A stretch of DNA of 64,000 nucleotides from Portulaca oleracea (Eukaryota > Streptophyta > Magnoliopsida > Caryophyllales > Portulacaceae). Positions 12,004 through 22,336 of the stretch are shown here, piece by piece. The position numbers and the translations under genes are program-made. Below the pieces are notes generated by a model that saw only the letters and a program-made list of their open reading frames with translations, had not been told where the DNA came from and made no database searches. The DNA lies in contig CM055876.1 in the NCBI GenBank assembly GCA_029582165.1, forward strand, positions 22,654,817 through 22,718,816. Direction: 5' to 3'. Every line of letters starts with the position of its first letter. Position 1 is the first letter of the stretch.

Positions 12004-13207
12004 TCAATGGTATGGAAATAAGGTAAGCAAGCTCTCTAAAAGGAAAGAAAAAGAAACACACAAAAAGAAAACAAAAGAAGAAAAATAAGAACACTCACTA
12101 ATTGTACAAGAAAGGTGAGGAAGGATATTACCTGCAAGGTTTCTTATCAAGAGACTCACTCCTTCCCACCTCAAGATATCGAACACCATGTCAGAACCAT
12201 TCAACGCCCGGAGTAACAAGTCATGCATCCGTGAATGCATCTCAGAATGGTGTAGGTAAGAGCACACTCTCAAAATTACATCAACAAACATCAGTGCTCT
12301 AAACAGTTCATCAAAAGCCTTAGAAAAGTCGTAGAAAGGACGAACTACAGGAATGCACAAGACTTTCCTAGGCACGGTGAAGTGAGACATGACAAATGGA
12401 TCCTCCCATTGACTTGTAAATGGAAATTGAGTATGCAAATCAATGGGAGGGAGAAATACAACACATTCCTGAACATGATCATGCAAAGACTTGGATGCAA
12501 GCAATGAGTCGAACTCAACATCCATGCAATTTTCATCAAACACTGATTCCAAATCACAACTTTCATCCAATTCATCATAGTCATCAATGGGTGTTAAGGA
12601 AAAAGTAGGGTTAGACCACATCATAACACTCCCAACATCACAAACAGGCACCTCTTCATCTTGAACAATATCAGACTCATCAGAAGAACTATCAGCATCA
12701 GAAGACAAAAGTGCAACATTCAAAGCATCATCAAAAGTGAAAGTGGAAGGTTCAGGGTCATAACCCATCGTGAATGACTCATAAAGCATATCATCATCAA
12801 AAGCATCATTGTCACAAACCAAGTTCAAACAATTAGAATCATTCCTCAAAGAATTAAGCTCATCATCACAAGATTCTACATCCATGGACTTGCAAGAAAA
12901 GGTAGCCAGTGCCTCACTAATGCAATGATTCTCAATAAAAGTGAATAATCCAGTATCAAGCACACATTCAATCACAAACGATTCAATTTCACTCTCAACA
13001 AGATCATCACAAGTATCATGGCATTCATTAGACTCAACCTTTTTTTCACACACAAGCATGGACAATGGTGTGGACAATGGTTCATCATCTAACATGTTTT
13101 CATCAAATTCTACATCATCACACACAAAATCATCATGTTCCTCATGCTCACTAGGTGCAGCTAAAGCTAAGGAATTGCTAAGCCCGAGGCATGGTCTGTT
13201 ATAGTAG
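12004..13207 (-). pseudogene. Unrecognised acidic retroelement ORF, C-terminal part
   Basis: About 400 open codons on the minus strand, running without a stop from the CACTA junction to 12004. Very rich in Asp, Glu, Ser and Cys at first (CDDVEFDENMLDDEP, SSDADSSSDESDIVQDEE), then hydrophobic and more structured (VDVILRVCSYLHHSEMHSRM). A possible splice donor (gcag|gtaata near 12130) precedes the low-complexity tail, so the true C-terminus may differ. There is no ATG at the start because the 5' part lies beyond the CACTA insert, at 21478-22162. Removing the CACTA and one 3-bp target copy keeps the frame open. No family recognised; it does not look like gag, protease or polymerase. Confidence 0.6.
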
Positions 13208-13210
13208 TCA

Positions 13211-13220
13211 CACTACAACA
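13211..13220 (+). repeat. CACTA left terminal inverted repeat
   Basis: CACTACAACA, the exact reverse complement of 21468-21477. Confidence 0.92.
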
Positions 13221-13231
13221 TGAAACGTCTA

Positions 13232-13465
13232 AGGCGACCGACTCAGGCGACCGATATGTATCGGTCGCTCAGGTCGACACGGGCGACCGATACCTAGCGA
13301 CCGATATGGTATCGGTCGCAATGACCACTTTATCGGTCGCTGAGATTGCGACCGATACCATATCGGTCGCTGGGTATCGGTCGCCGAGCCCAATTAATTT
13401 CGACAACGGTAACATTTAATACATCTGCCTCGCTATCGGTCGCTGCATATCGGTCGCCGACCATT
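13232..13465. repeat. Left subterminal array of GCGACCGATA palindromes
   Basis: About 11-12 copies of GCGACCGATA or its complement TATCGGTCGC, often paired head-to-head into near-palindromes such as gcgaccgatatgtatcggtcgc. In characterised En/Spm elements such subterminal motifs bind the TnpA-type protein. Binding here is inferred from position and density. Confidence 0.85.
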
Positions 13466-13770
13466 TTTAACCGCCCAACTGGCAGAATTCATTCGATAAC
13501 GTTGCACGCTTATTTTCTCTCTCTCCATCTCGCTCGGTCTCTCTCACACGCCGACCCCAACCACCGCCCCAACCACCGTCACTCCGGCCACCACCATCGA
13601 CGCTGGCGGACGCTGCGACCACAGACGACCACCGTGCATATTTTTCCGGCAACCACCGACTCCAACATCTCCGGCAACCACCAATGTGAGTCCCTAATTT
13701 ATTTTTGTAGTTAAATTGTTGATTTTTAAATGTAAATTTCATATATATTGTTGTATTTGAGTAATTTATT

Positions 13771-14314
13771 GAGTAATTTTAGTGTGGTTATGGTTTGGAA
13801 TTCAAATTTAGGGTAGTGTTTAGTGTTAGTCAAGTTTAGGGTTTGAAATTCGATTTAGAATTGTGTTTTGAATGTAAACTTTTAGGGTGAATTTGAGTAA
13901 TTACTTGAGTAATTTTAGTGTGGTTATGGTTTGAAATTCAAATTTAGGGTAGTGTTTAGTGTTAGTCAAGTTTAGGGTTTGAAATTCGATTTAGAATTGT
14001 GTTTTGAATGTAAATTTTTAGGGTGAATTTGAGTAATTACTTGAGTAATTTTAGTGTGGTTATGGTTTGAAATTCAAATTTAGGGCATTGTTTAGAGTTA
14101 GTCAAGTTTAGGGTTTGAAATTTGATTTAGAATTGTGTTTTGAATGTAAATTTTTAGGGTGAATTTGAGTAATTACTTGAGTAATTTTAGTGTGGTTATG
14201 GTTTGAAATTCAAATTTAGGGCATTGTTTAGAGTTAGTCAAGTTTAGGGTTTGAAATTTGATTTAGAATTGTGTTTTGAATGTAAATTTTTAGGGTGAAT
14301 TTGAGTGTAAGTAA
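13771..14314 (+). repeat. 136-bp tandem repeat, 4 copies, in the CACTA 5' region
   Basis: The anchor gagtaattttagtgtgg recurs at 13771, 13907, 14043 and 14179, exactly 136 bases apart. A degenerate fifth unit follows near 14310. Units are nearly identical and contain several tttaggg-like runs. The array lies between the left subterminal repeats and the transposase start, probably in a leader intron or promoter. Confidence 0.9.
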
Positions 14315-14479
14315 TTAGGGTGAATTCGATCTTAGTGTGGTTATAGTTTGAAATTCAAATATAGAATAGTGTATGCTTTGAATGTAAATTTTTTAGGGTT
14401 TAAATTTCTAGGGTTTAAATATAGAATTGTGACTTAATCCCTTACAATGATATGTAAATTGTATGCAGTTAAATACATA

Positions 14480-17400
14480 ATGGAGAGTAGTAGAAAATGG
14501 ATGTATGAAAGACATGATGGTGAATATCTTAGTGTGGAATTCGTACGTAGGGTGAATGAAGAATTTATACCTGTTGCAAAACAATGGAGTAGTTTGGGGA
14601 AACTTAGGTGTCCTTGTAGCAAATGCAAAAACTTGAAGTACATTGACGAGGATACGGTGAAGCTACATTTGTACAAACACGGATTTCGTCCAAATTATTA
14701 TGTTTGGATAAGTCACGGGGAGACTTTTGCCACTCTCGAGGGTAGTGGTCAAACTGTTAACACTGTTGTTGATGGGTCTTCTAGTACTGGAGGTATCAAC
14801 AGTATGCAAGAAATGATCACCGATGCCATGGGCCATATGCCTTTGAGCTGCGGTGATGATACGAGGGAAGATGAGCCAGAGGAAGGGACTAAGAAGTTCT
14901 TAGAAATGCTCGATGCCTCCAAAAAGCCTCTCTATGAAGGTAGCGACATGTCTTTGTTGTCGGTTGTCTCACGGATGATTAACATAAAATGTGAGTACAA
15001 TCTCCCAAATAAAGCCGTTGACAGTCTGTTAACCTTAATGAAAGACGTATGTCCCCCTGGCAATGAGATGACAGACACCTACTATCAAGCGAAGAAATTG
15101 CTTGGTGCTTTAGAACTTCCACATGAGAGAATCGACGCGTGTCCCAATGGGTGCGTGTTGTTTTGGAAGGAGAAAGCTGATTTAGATAAGTGTGACCACT
15201 GCGGAGCCGATAGGTATGCTAAAACGACGATGCGTGGGAAACGCATTGCACACAAGCAATTGATTTACTTCCCGATCGGGCCGAGGTTGCAAAGATTGTA
15301 TGCAACTAAGACATCTGCGGAGCACATGAGGTGGCACTCAATGAATGCAAGTGAAGATGGAACTATGGTTCATCCGTGCGACAGTGAAGCGTGGAAGCAT
15401 TTCGATGCCCTCCATAAGGAATTTGCTTCCGAACCCCGAAACGTACGGTTGGGGCTATGCACAGATGGTTTTGCCCCTTTCGGCAGTTTCGGTCAGACGT
15501 ATTCATGTTGGCCGATGATTGCAACTCCATATAATTTGCCGTCGTGGTTATGCATGAGAAACAATACTTGTTTCTGACCCTGTTAATTCCTGGGCCGAAA
15601 AGTCCAAAGGGCAATCTTGATGTCTACTTGCAACCATTAATCGATGAGTTGAAACAATTATGGGAGGTTGGAATTGACACGTATGATGTCTCCAAGAAGC
15701 AAAATTTTAAAATGAAGGCATTCGTGTTGTGGACCATAAGCGATTTTCCGGCATACGGAATGCTTTCTGGTTGGACCACAGATGGGAAAATGTCTTGTCC
15801 GTACTGTATGGAGAACACAAAGGCTAGATGGTTACAACATGGTAGGAAACATTCTTGGTTCGATTGTCATAGACAATTTCTCCCAAAGAACCATCCATTT
15901 CGAAAAAACAAGAGCGCTTTCTCAAAGAATAAAGAAGAAAATTCACCTCCACCCCCTCGATTGAACGGGGAACAAATTTGGGATCGTGTATGTAATTTCC
16001 CGAGCTCCACGAAACAACATAACCGTGTTGATGGGTATTTAGAGTCTCACAATTGGAACAAGAGAAGCATATTTTGGGAGTTGCCGTATTGGAAAGATCT
16101 TAAAATTCGACACAACTTGGATGTCATGCATGTTGAGAAGAATGTATTTGATCAAGTGCTGAATACAATCATGAGTGTTAAAGGCAAGACGAAGGATGAT
16201 AAGAACTCGCGTAGGGACCAAGCCACCCATTGCAAGCGTCGTCGGCTAAACATTCAAGAAACTCATCACCAAGATGGGACTAGCACCGAAACTATGCCGA
16301 ATGCTCCCTATCAAATGGGTAAAGAAGAAGTTAAGGCCTTGTGTGAGTGGTTGAAAGGGCTCAAACTCCCTGATGGCTATGCGAGTAATTTGAGCAGATG
16401 TGTCGATCCCAAAATTCAAAGTCAGGTTTGAAGAGCCATGATTGTCATGTTTTCATGGAGAGGTTGTTACCAATTGCAACCAGGGAGCTACTTCCTCAAA
16501 AATTTTGGAAACCATTGACTGAACTCAGCCATTTCTTTATAGATTTATGTGCTTCTAATGTAAATGTGAGTGACATGATCCGGTTAGAGAGAAACATACC
16601 GGAAATTCTATGCAAGTTGGAAATGATATTTCCCCCTGCCTTCTTCAATGTCATGGAACACCTTCCAGTACATCTTCCTTATGAAGCCGCGATGGGAGGA
16701 CCTGTGCAGTATAGGTGGATGTATCCTTTTGAAAGGTACAACTAAACTTACATATCTTTCATAGTTACTATGTGATGAATTATATGTATTTTAAGGAAAC
16801 ATCAATGTTTGTTACTTATAAAATATTGTAGATTCTTGCACCACTTAAAGAAAAAAGTGGGGAACAAGGCACGAGTAGAATCGTCTATTTGCAATGCATA
16901 CCTAACAGAGGAGATAGCAAACTTCTGTGATGCATATTTTGCCCCCGAAGTTCAAACAAAGTCTAGGGAACTTAAAAGAAACGCATGCCCTGATGTGAAG
17001 CACGTTAACGATGTTAACGAACCCCTCCCAGATGTGTTTTCCTCAAACATTGGATATGTGCCTCGTGAGGGTCGAAAGAGGTTCCTCAACCAACAAGAGT
17101 TTGTTGCGGCGCATGCATATGTTCTTTCAAATAGTGAGTTGTTGGAAAAGTATGAAAGGTATGTACGATTGCACGCTGCTATGTGTATGTACATGCTCAA
17201 TGTAACTAATTACCTAGTTAACACCTTAAATTATTTGTTGGAAGGCAATTTGAAGAAGACATGTGCCTATCACATCCACGCACACAAATAGGGGATTTGT
17301 GGAGCAAATTTGGCAAACAATTTCCCAAATGGTTTAAAAGAAAGGTGATCGATCAAGTTTGATTGAATTAGTAAGATTCTAGTTCAACTATCATAATGTT

Positions 17401-18136
17401 GTCGACTTAAAGTTGACGACTTTGCTAAAATTATATTGTGTAGGCTATCAATTCAAATGAAACAGATGATTTCATTCGAGCGTTAGCCTACGGTCCCAAC
17501 AAAAATGTGCGTTGGTGGAACCATTACTAAATTAACAACTACAATTTCCAAATTCAACGGCAAGGAAAGTCGAACGCCAACTCTGGGGTATATGTCAAAG
17601 GAATGCACGGCGTAGACTTCTACGGGACGCTCCAAGAAGTGATTCAGTTGGAATACTTAGGAAAATTTGGCAATTACAAAGTTGTTTTATTCAAAGTTGA
17701 TTGGTTTAACTCCGTCCATGGTTTGAACAAACATGAGCATTACAATCTCGTGGATGTGAACCACACAAAACGGTATCGAGTATATGAACCATTCGTGCTG
17801 GCATCCCAAGCAATGCAAGTGTTTTATACTCGTTATCCTAGTGTAAGGCGAGAAAGAAACCAATGGTGGGCGACACTCATCATAAAGCCGAGGTCAACGA
17901 TTGACGGCATTGATGATGCCGCATATCAAGAGGATAGCTCTGAAAATGTTCCAACACTATCTGGCATTGATGAGGACCAAATTGAAGATCGAGATGACTT
18001 AAGTGATGAGGAAGCCATGAACGCGTTGATGCTAATGAATCCATTATGGGGAAGAGGTGGAATAGAGGAGGATAATATGTTAGACCCTATTTGTACCGAG
18101 ATTATTAGTAGTGAGGATGAAGAGGAGTATGAGTAG
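14480..18136 (+). pseudogene. TNP2-like CACTA transposase (TnpD type), inactivated
   Basis: Domains in order: transposase-associated domain from the ATG at 14480 (RKWMYERHDGEYLS, CPCSKC); TNP2/Transposase_21 (ACPNGCVLFWKE, CDHCGADRY, FAPFGSF, PGPKSPKGNLDVYLQP, MSCPYCMENTKA, HNLDVMHVEKNVFDQ); DUF4218 (PYEAAMGGPVQYRWMYPFER); DUF4216 (17603-18136, LFKVDWFN, EPFVLASQAMQVFYT). The upstream ATG at 14447 is not used in the family; MESSRKW at 14480 matches it. Lesions: a 1-base frameshift near 15550, another near 16420, and an in-frame TAA at 17528-17530. The intron at 16736-16831 is still canonical. Confidence 0.9.
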
Positions 18137-18335
18137 TGAATTCTATTATCTTGTCAATGTAGATTACTAGTCATTGAACTTTTATTATATTCACAACTTG
18201 GTTCAGATTTTTCATGTACTTAGTTGAAGCCAATGCATTCTACTCGTACGCATGCCTTTTTTGATATATATATATATATAAGTTTGGAACTAACTTGTGT
18301 TTTGATTTTACCTGATATTAACTATTATATTAGGG

Positions 18336-20722
18336 GGAGACAACCACATAGTATTTGGTAAAGAACAGCTCCGATCGACCCTGCTCTATACCCCAACCGT
18401 ACACGACTTGAGCGGGGGGAGGATTGGTAAGATGATCACATAAAATCCTATGTACATTTATTTAGAATTGGTTTTATTAACTTTATTTGTTTTTTTCGTA
18501 ACGATTGCATAGGTTCGCCGATACCCGTTTGGCACGGTTTGTTGGAGGGCAAGTTCGTTCCCACCCAAATCCGAAGCCTCCTTCCACATGGTCCAAAGAA
18601 GAGAAAACAACTTTGTGGGGGCAATTCTGTGTAAGTAATTATGCAAATTCGGGTTATGATTTTCTTTTACGGAATAGTCGTTTAACTAATCACCAATAAA
18701 TTACTTTATACAGCGACATTATGTGTGGGATGAAGAACTAACAAGAGATGTGTTTAGTGGGTGGCACACCAAATTGTGCGATCGGGCTACTGATACGAGG
18801 TACAAGGTCAGGACCAAGAAGAGGACGAACCCTGTACCTCACATGAGCGATGAACACCGTGATGCAATAGAGGAGGAATCTCAAACCGAGGATTTCATTC
18901 GGAGGTCCAATGCCGCCAAAGCAAATAGGAACAATGAAAACTCCGCCAATTGCATTACGCACGTCGGCTCGGTTTCGGCAGCAAGTTATATGAAGAAGAA
19001 GGTGAATCCTATACTAGCATAATTGATAAATTAAAGTTATATGTATACATTAACAATTAAGAACTCTCTAAACAATTGTTTGCATTGACTATTTTAACTT
19101 GTAGATGGCTGAGGGGAAATTCATGACCCTGTCTGAAGTCCACGCTCACATTCACTGTGGGTGAGATCCTGCGGGGAATCCAGTGTGGAGTAACCCACAT
19201 GATGCCACACTCGATGTAAGTTTCCTTTACACATATTCATAAACTTTAACTTGTGTTTTAGATTATATTTGAGCTACGGCGTGTGGCCGTACTTGTATTA
19301 TGTGTCTTTTGGATTATGTTTGAACTCCGGCGTGTGGCCGTGCATGTTTAATATATGTGTTTTGGATTGAATTTGAACTCCGGCGTGTGGCCGTGCATGT
19401 TTAAAGTTTCTTTTCGTTTGAATTTTAACTCCGGTGTGTGGCCGTGAATGTTCAAAGTTGTGTTGGATTGTATTTGAACTACGACGTTTGGTCGTACATG
19501 TTTTATGCGTGTTTGGAACTTATTTGAACTCCGGCGTGTGGCCGTGCATGTTTTATGTGTATTTGGATTGTATTTGAACTACGGCGTGTGGTCGTTCATG
19601 TTTATTATATGTATTTTGGATTGTATTTGAACTATGGCGTGTGGCCGTGCATGTTTAAAGTTTGTTTTGGATTGTATTTGAACTCCGGCGTGTGGTCGTT
19701 CATGTTTAAAGTGTCTTACGGATTATGTTTGAACTCCGGCGTGTGGTCGTGCATGTTTAAAGTTGTGTTTGGATTGTATTTGAACTACGGCGTGTGGCCG
19801 TGCATGTTTAAAGTTTCTTTTTGATTGAACTTGAACTTCGGCGTGTGGCCGTGTATGTTTAAAGTTGTGTTGGATTGTATTTGAACTACAGCGTGTGGCC
19901 GTGCATGTTTAAAGTTGTGTTTGAATTGTATTTGAACTACGGCGTGTGGCCGTGCATGTTTAAAGTTGTGTTTGGATTGTATTTGAACTACGACGTGTGG
20001 CTGTGCATGTTTAAAGTTGTGTTTGGATTGTATTTGAACTACGGCGTGTCGCCGTACATGTTTTATGCGTGTTTGGAACTTACTTGAACTCCGGCGTGTG
20101 GCCGTGCATGTTCAAAGTTGTGTTGGATTGTATTTGAACTACGGCGTTTGGCCGTACATGTTTTATGCGTGTTTGGAACTTATTTGAACTCCGGCGTGTG
20201 GCCGTGCATGTTTTATGTGTATTTGGATTGTATTTGAACTACGGCGTGTAGCCGTTCATGTTTAGTATATGTGTTTTGGATTGTATTTGAACTACGGCGT
20301 ATGGCCGTGCATGTTTAAAGTTTGTTTTGGATTGTATTTGAACTCCGGCATGTGGCCGTTCATGTTTAAAGTGTCTTACGGATTATGTTTGAACTCCGGC
20401 GTGTGGCCGTGCATGTTTAAAGTTGTGTTTGGATTGTATTTGAACTACGGCGTGTGGCCGTGCATGCTTGCAGGAAACCTTTCGCCAAAAGTGTGAGGAG
20501 CGTGGCATAATGGAGAACTCCCCGGAAGCTAGGGAGTTGTACCTTCAATTGGCAGGGGGTGCGACCTCGTACTTCTATGATACTCCACCCCCCGCCCAGG
20601 GTAGTTCTTCGTCGAGGCATGTGGGCGCAACTCCGTCCACCGATGCCATTGTGCGTGATCAACTTGCTGCCCACTCATCCGCCCTCTCCCAGCTTCAAAG
20701 CCAACTAACACAAGTTTTCTAA
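18336..20722 (+). pseudogene. TnpA / Transposase_24-like gene of the CACTA element, one in-frame stop
   Basis: Likely exons: about 18336-18426, 18512-18630, 18712-19001, 19104-19215 and 20474-20722. Visible family pieces are RFADTRLARFVGG, WDEELTRDVFSGWH, FIRRSNAAKANR, MTLSEVHAHIHCG and FRQKCEERG. The tail is Gln/Ser-rich and ends in a LQSQLTQVF-type coil. This layout matches the plant Ptta/En/Spm protein encoded beside TNP2 in CACTA elements. A TGA at 19162-19164 breaks the frame. The last intron (19216-20473) has a normal gtaag donor and cag acceptor and is filled by a 51-bp tandem array. Exon borders were inferred by eye. Confidence 0.7.
19252..20466 (+). repeat. 51-bp tandem array filling a CACTA gene intron (about 24 units)
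   Basis: The unit reads approximately ggattgtatttgaactacgg followed by cgtgtggccgtgcatgttta and aagttgtgttt, 51 bases. Because 51 is divisible by 3, the array stays open in one forward frame over long stretches (17-residue unit, GLYLNYGVWPCMFKVVF). That is a by-product of the period, not a gene. A higher-order copy exists: variant runs near 19500-19810 recur near 20161-20466, offset by exactly 660 bases. Confidence 0.92.
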
Positions 20723-20968
20723 CATCAACAACAAGGCGGTAGTTCTTCTTCCCCATCTCAATATCTGAACTTGTCAGGATCCCCGCAATTCCCTCCCCAA
20801 CCTTGAACTTATGAACTTTTAGTTATTATATATATGTATGGATATTAGAGTATGAAACATATGTATGTATGAAACTTAGTTTATCTATGAAACATATGCA
20901 TGAATGTTTAGTATTATATATGTTTAATTATGTTATGTATGAAACTGACAGGTGCAAAAATACGCAGC

Positions 20969-20971
<3 letters not shown>

Positions 20972-21020
<49 letters not shown>
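20972..21020. repeat. (AT)n microsatellite
   Basis: Uninterrupted alternating at of about 49 bases in the 3' part of the CACTA element, downstream of the TnpA-like stop codon. Confidence 0.95.
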
Positions 21021-21023
<3 letters not shown>

Positions 21024-21219
21024 ATTAGATCATATAATAATAGCAATGACGATAATTCAACAAATACGTATGATCGATTACCTAGTCGATATCAATTAAA
21101 AATTATTTTTTTAAAAAATATTAAAGCTGCGACGATATGTATGCAGCCATTGCGTAACGATCACTATTTTGCGACGCATAATTTGCGATCGATACATATC
21201 GTCTGCTAATCGATGATCG

Positions 21220-21455
21220 ATAGATAGCGACCGATACAGTATCGGTCGCTGCTTATCGGTCGCTGATTAGCAACGGATACGTATCGGTCGCCCTGCCGTT
21301 TATCGGTCGCAAGTTTGGCGACCGATATATATCGGTCGCGCGGTTTGAAAAACGACGGATATACAGCGACCGATACGTATCGGTCGCTGATATCGGTCGC
21401 CCGCCCTTTCTTGCGACCGATAGAGCCCTATTGCGACCGATATTAACGGTCGCCC
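21220..21455. repeat. Right subterminal array of GCGACCGATA palindromes
   Basis: About 12 copies of GCGACCGATA/TATCGGTCGC in mixed orientation plus degenerate variants (gcgatcgatacatatcg), mirroring the array at the left end. Confidence 0.85.
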
Positions 21456-21467
21456 ATATGCCTGTTC

Positions 21468-21477
21468 TGTTGTAGTG
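21468..21477 (-). repeat. CACTA right terminal inverted repeat
   Basis: TGTTGTAGTG, the exact reverse complement of the left terminus; followed by TTA. Confidence 0.92.
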
Positions 21478-22162
21478 TTACCATCCTCATCATAATCATA
21501 CACAGAAGAATCAACATGCATTTCCGGACTCAAAGATGATCTACTTCAACTATCGAATCAACCATTTGTGAAGAAAAAGCTTCTACCCCAGTTTTAAGCA
21601 CGTATTCAAATTCTTGCATGCATTCATTCATTTTCACACGCATCTCAACTTGAAAATCATCCATTTTAGCATGAATATTATCTAGTTCAACTTGGACACA
21701 AGATTCGGAAGCTTGATATGGAGATTCACAATGCACGCATAAAGGATGGATTCAACAACATCACATTGGGGAGGATCATAAGAGTTCTCTACACAATCCC
21801 TACCATAAGATTGATCATCAAAATACATGAGATAATCACATGACTATTCAGCTTCAGTCCCAGAGGGTGGTGCATAAGGAGATTGGAAACTAGGACTAAC
21901 ACTTTGTTGCTCAAATTCATAAGAATCCCTAGACAACCGTTGAAGTAATTCCCATGCTTTTTCTTTTCCTAATAGCGGAAAACCCGTAATATTCTAAGAG
22001 GTTTCGGGTCTCATAATTCACACCCTCATTCACAAGTCCCAATATATCCAATGTATCATAAAAGATACCATACAATTCACATTGAGCACGATAATCATGT
22101 AATCTAGCAAAATACCTCCAAAATATTTCATGCTCATATTGGGGAAATTGGGGACTAGCCAT
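21478..22162 (-). pseudogene. Unrecognised retroelement ORF, N-terminal part
   Basis: Starts with ATG at 22162 (MASPQFPQYEHEIFWRYFAR), about 155 bases inside the 5' LTR and its primer site, where gag would begin in an ordinary retrotransposon. Visible pieces: YRAQCELYGIFYDTLDILGL, a YGFPLLGKEKAWELLQRL segment reached by a 1-base shift near 21970, and a coil-like MRVKMNECMQEFEYVLK segment. Another 1-base shift lies near 21540, and one stop follows GTEAE. The last 18 codons before 21478 continue in frame into 13207-12004 once the CACTA is removed. There are no zinc knuckles or recognisable capsid motifs. I do not know its function. Confidence 0.55.
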
Positions 22163-22317
22163 AACTCTATCTTTTTTTTCTGTTTTTTTATTTTTTCTCT
22201 ATTTTTTTCTATTTTTTTTCGATATTCAATTTTTTTTACTACATTTTCTTGAAAAAATCTAGAAAGTAATAAACTATTTACACACAAACCAACAACCTAA
22301 TCTACCAAATAACGTCA

Positions 22318-22335
22318 TCCCCGGCAACGGCGCCA
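22318..22335 (-). promoter_or_regulatory. Primer-binding site, tRNA-Asp type
   Basis: On the minus strand TGGCGCCGTTGCCGGGGA begins one base after the 5' LTR. This is the tRNA-Asp-complementary primer site typical of Athila/Tat-related Ty3/gypsy elements. It fixes the element's direction as minus. Confidence 0.85.
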
Positions 22336-22336
22336 T

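Larger units (their letters stand above)
13211..21477 (+). mobile_element. CACTA (En/Spm) DNA transposon
   Basis: Perfect 10-bp terminal inverted repeats (CACTACAACA ... TGTTGTAGTG) bound 8267 bases. Both ends carry dense subterminal arrays of GCGACCGATA in both orientations. The 3-bp flanks are TCA on the left and TTA on the right: one mismatch from the 3-bp duplication expected for CACTA elements. The interior has the standard layout: a TNP2-type transposase (14480-18136) followed by a TnpA/Transposase_24-type gene (about 18336-20722), both forward. Both are broken, so the copy is not autonomous. It interrupts the unknown retroelement ORF. Confidence 0.93.

Noticed and set aside
13346..13742. 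ORFs on both strands near the CACTA left end
   Set aside because: They run through the GCGACCGATA subterminal repeats and a C-rich leader; not part of a transposase.
19555..20496. Long forward ORFs with 17-residue GLYLNYGVWPCMFKVVF-type repeats, as a possible repeat protein
   Set aside because: They follow from a 51-base tandem repeat inside an intron with good splice ends; there is no independent start context or non-repetitive domain.
20950..21210. ORFs reading IYIYIY repeats
   Set aside because: Translation of an (AT)n microsatellite.
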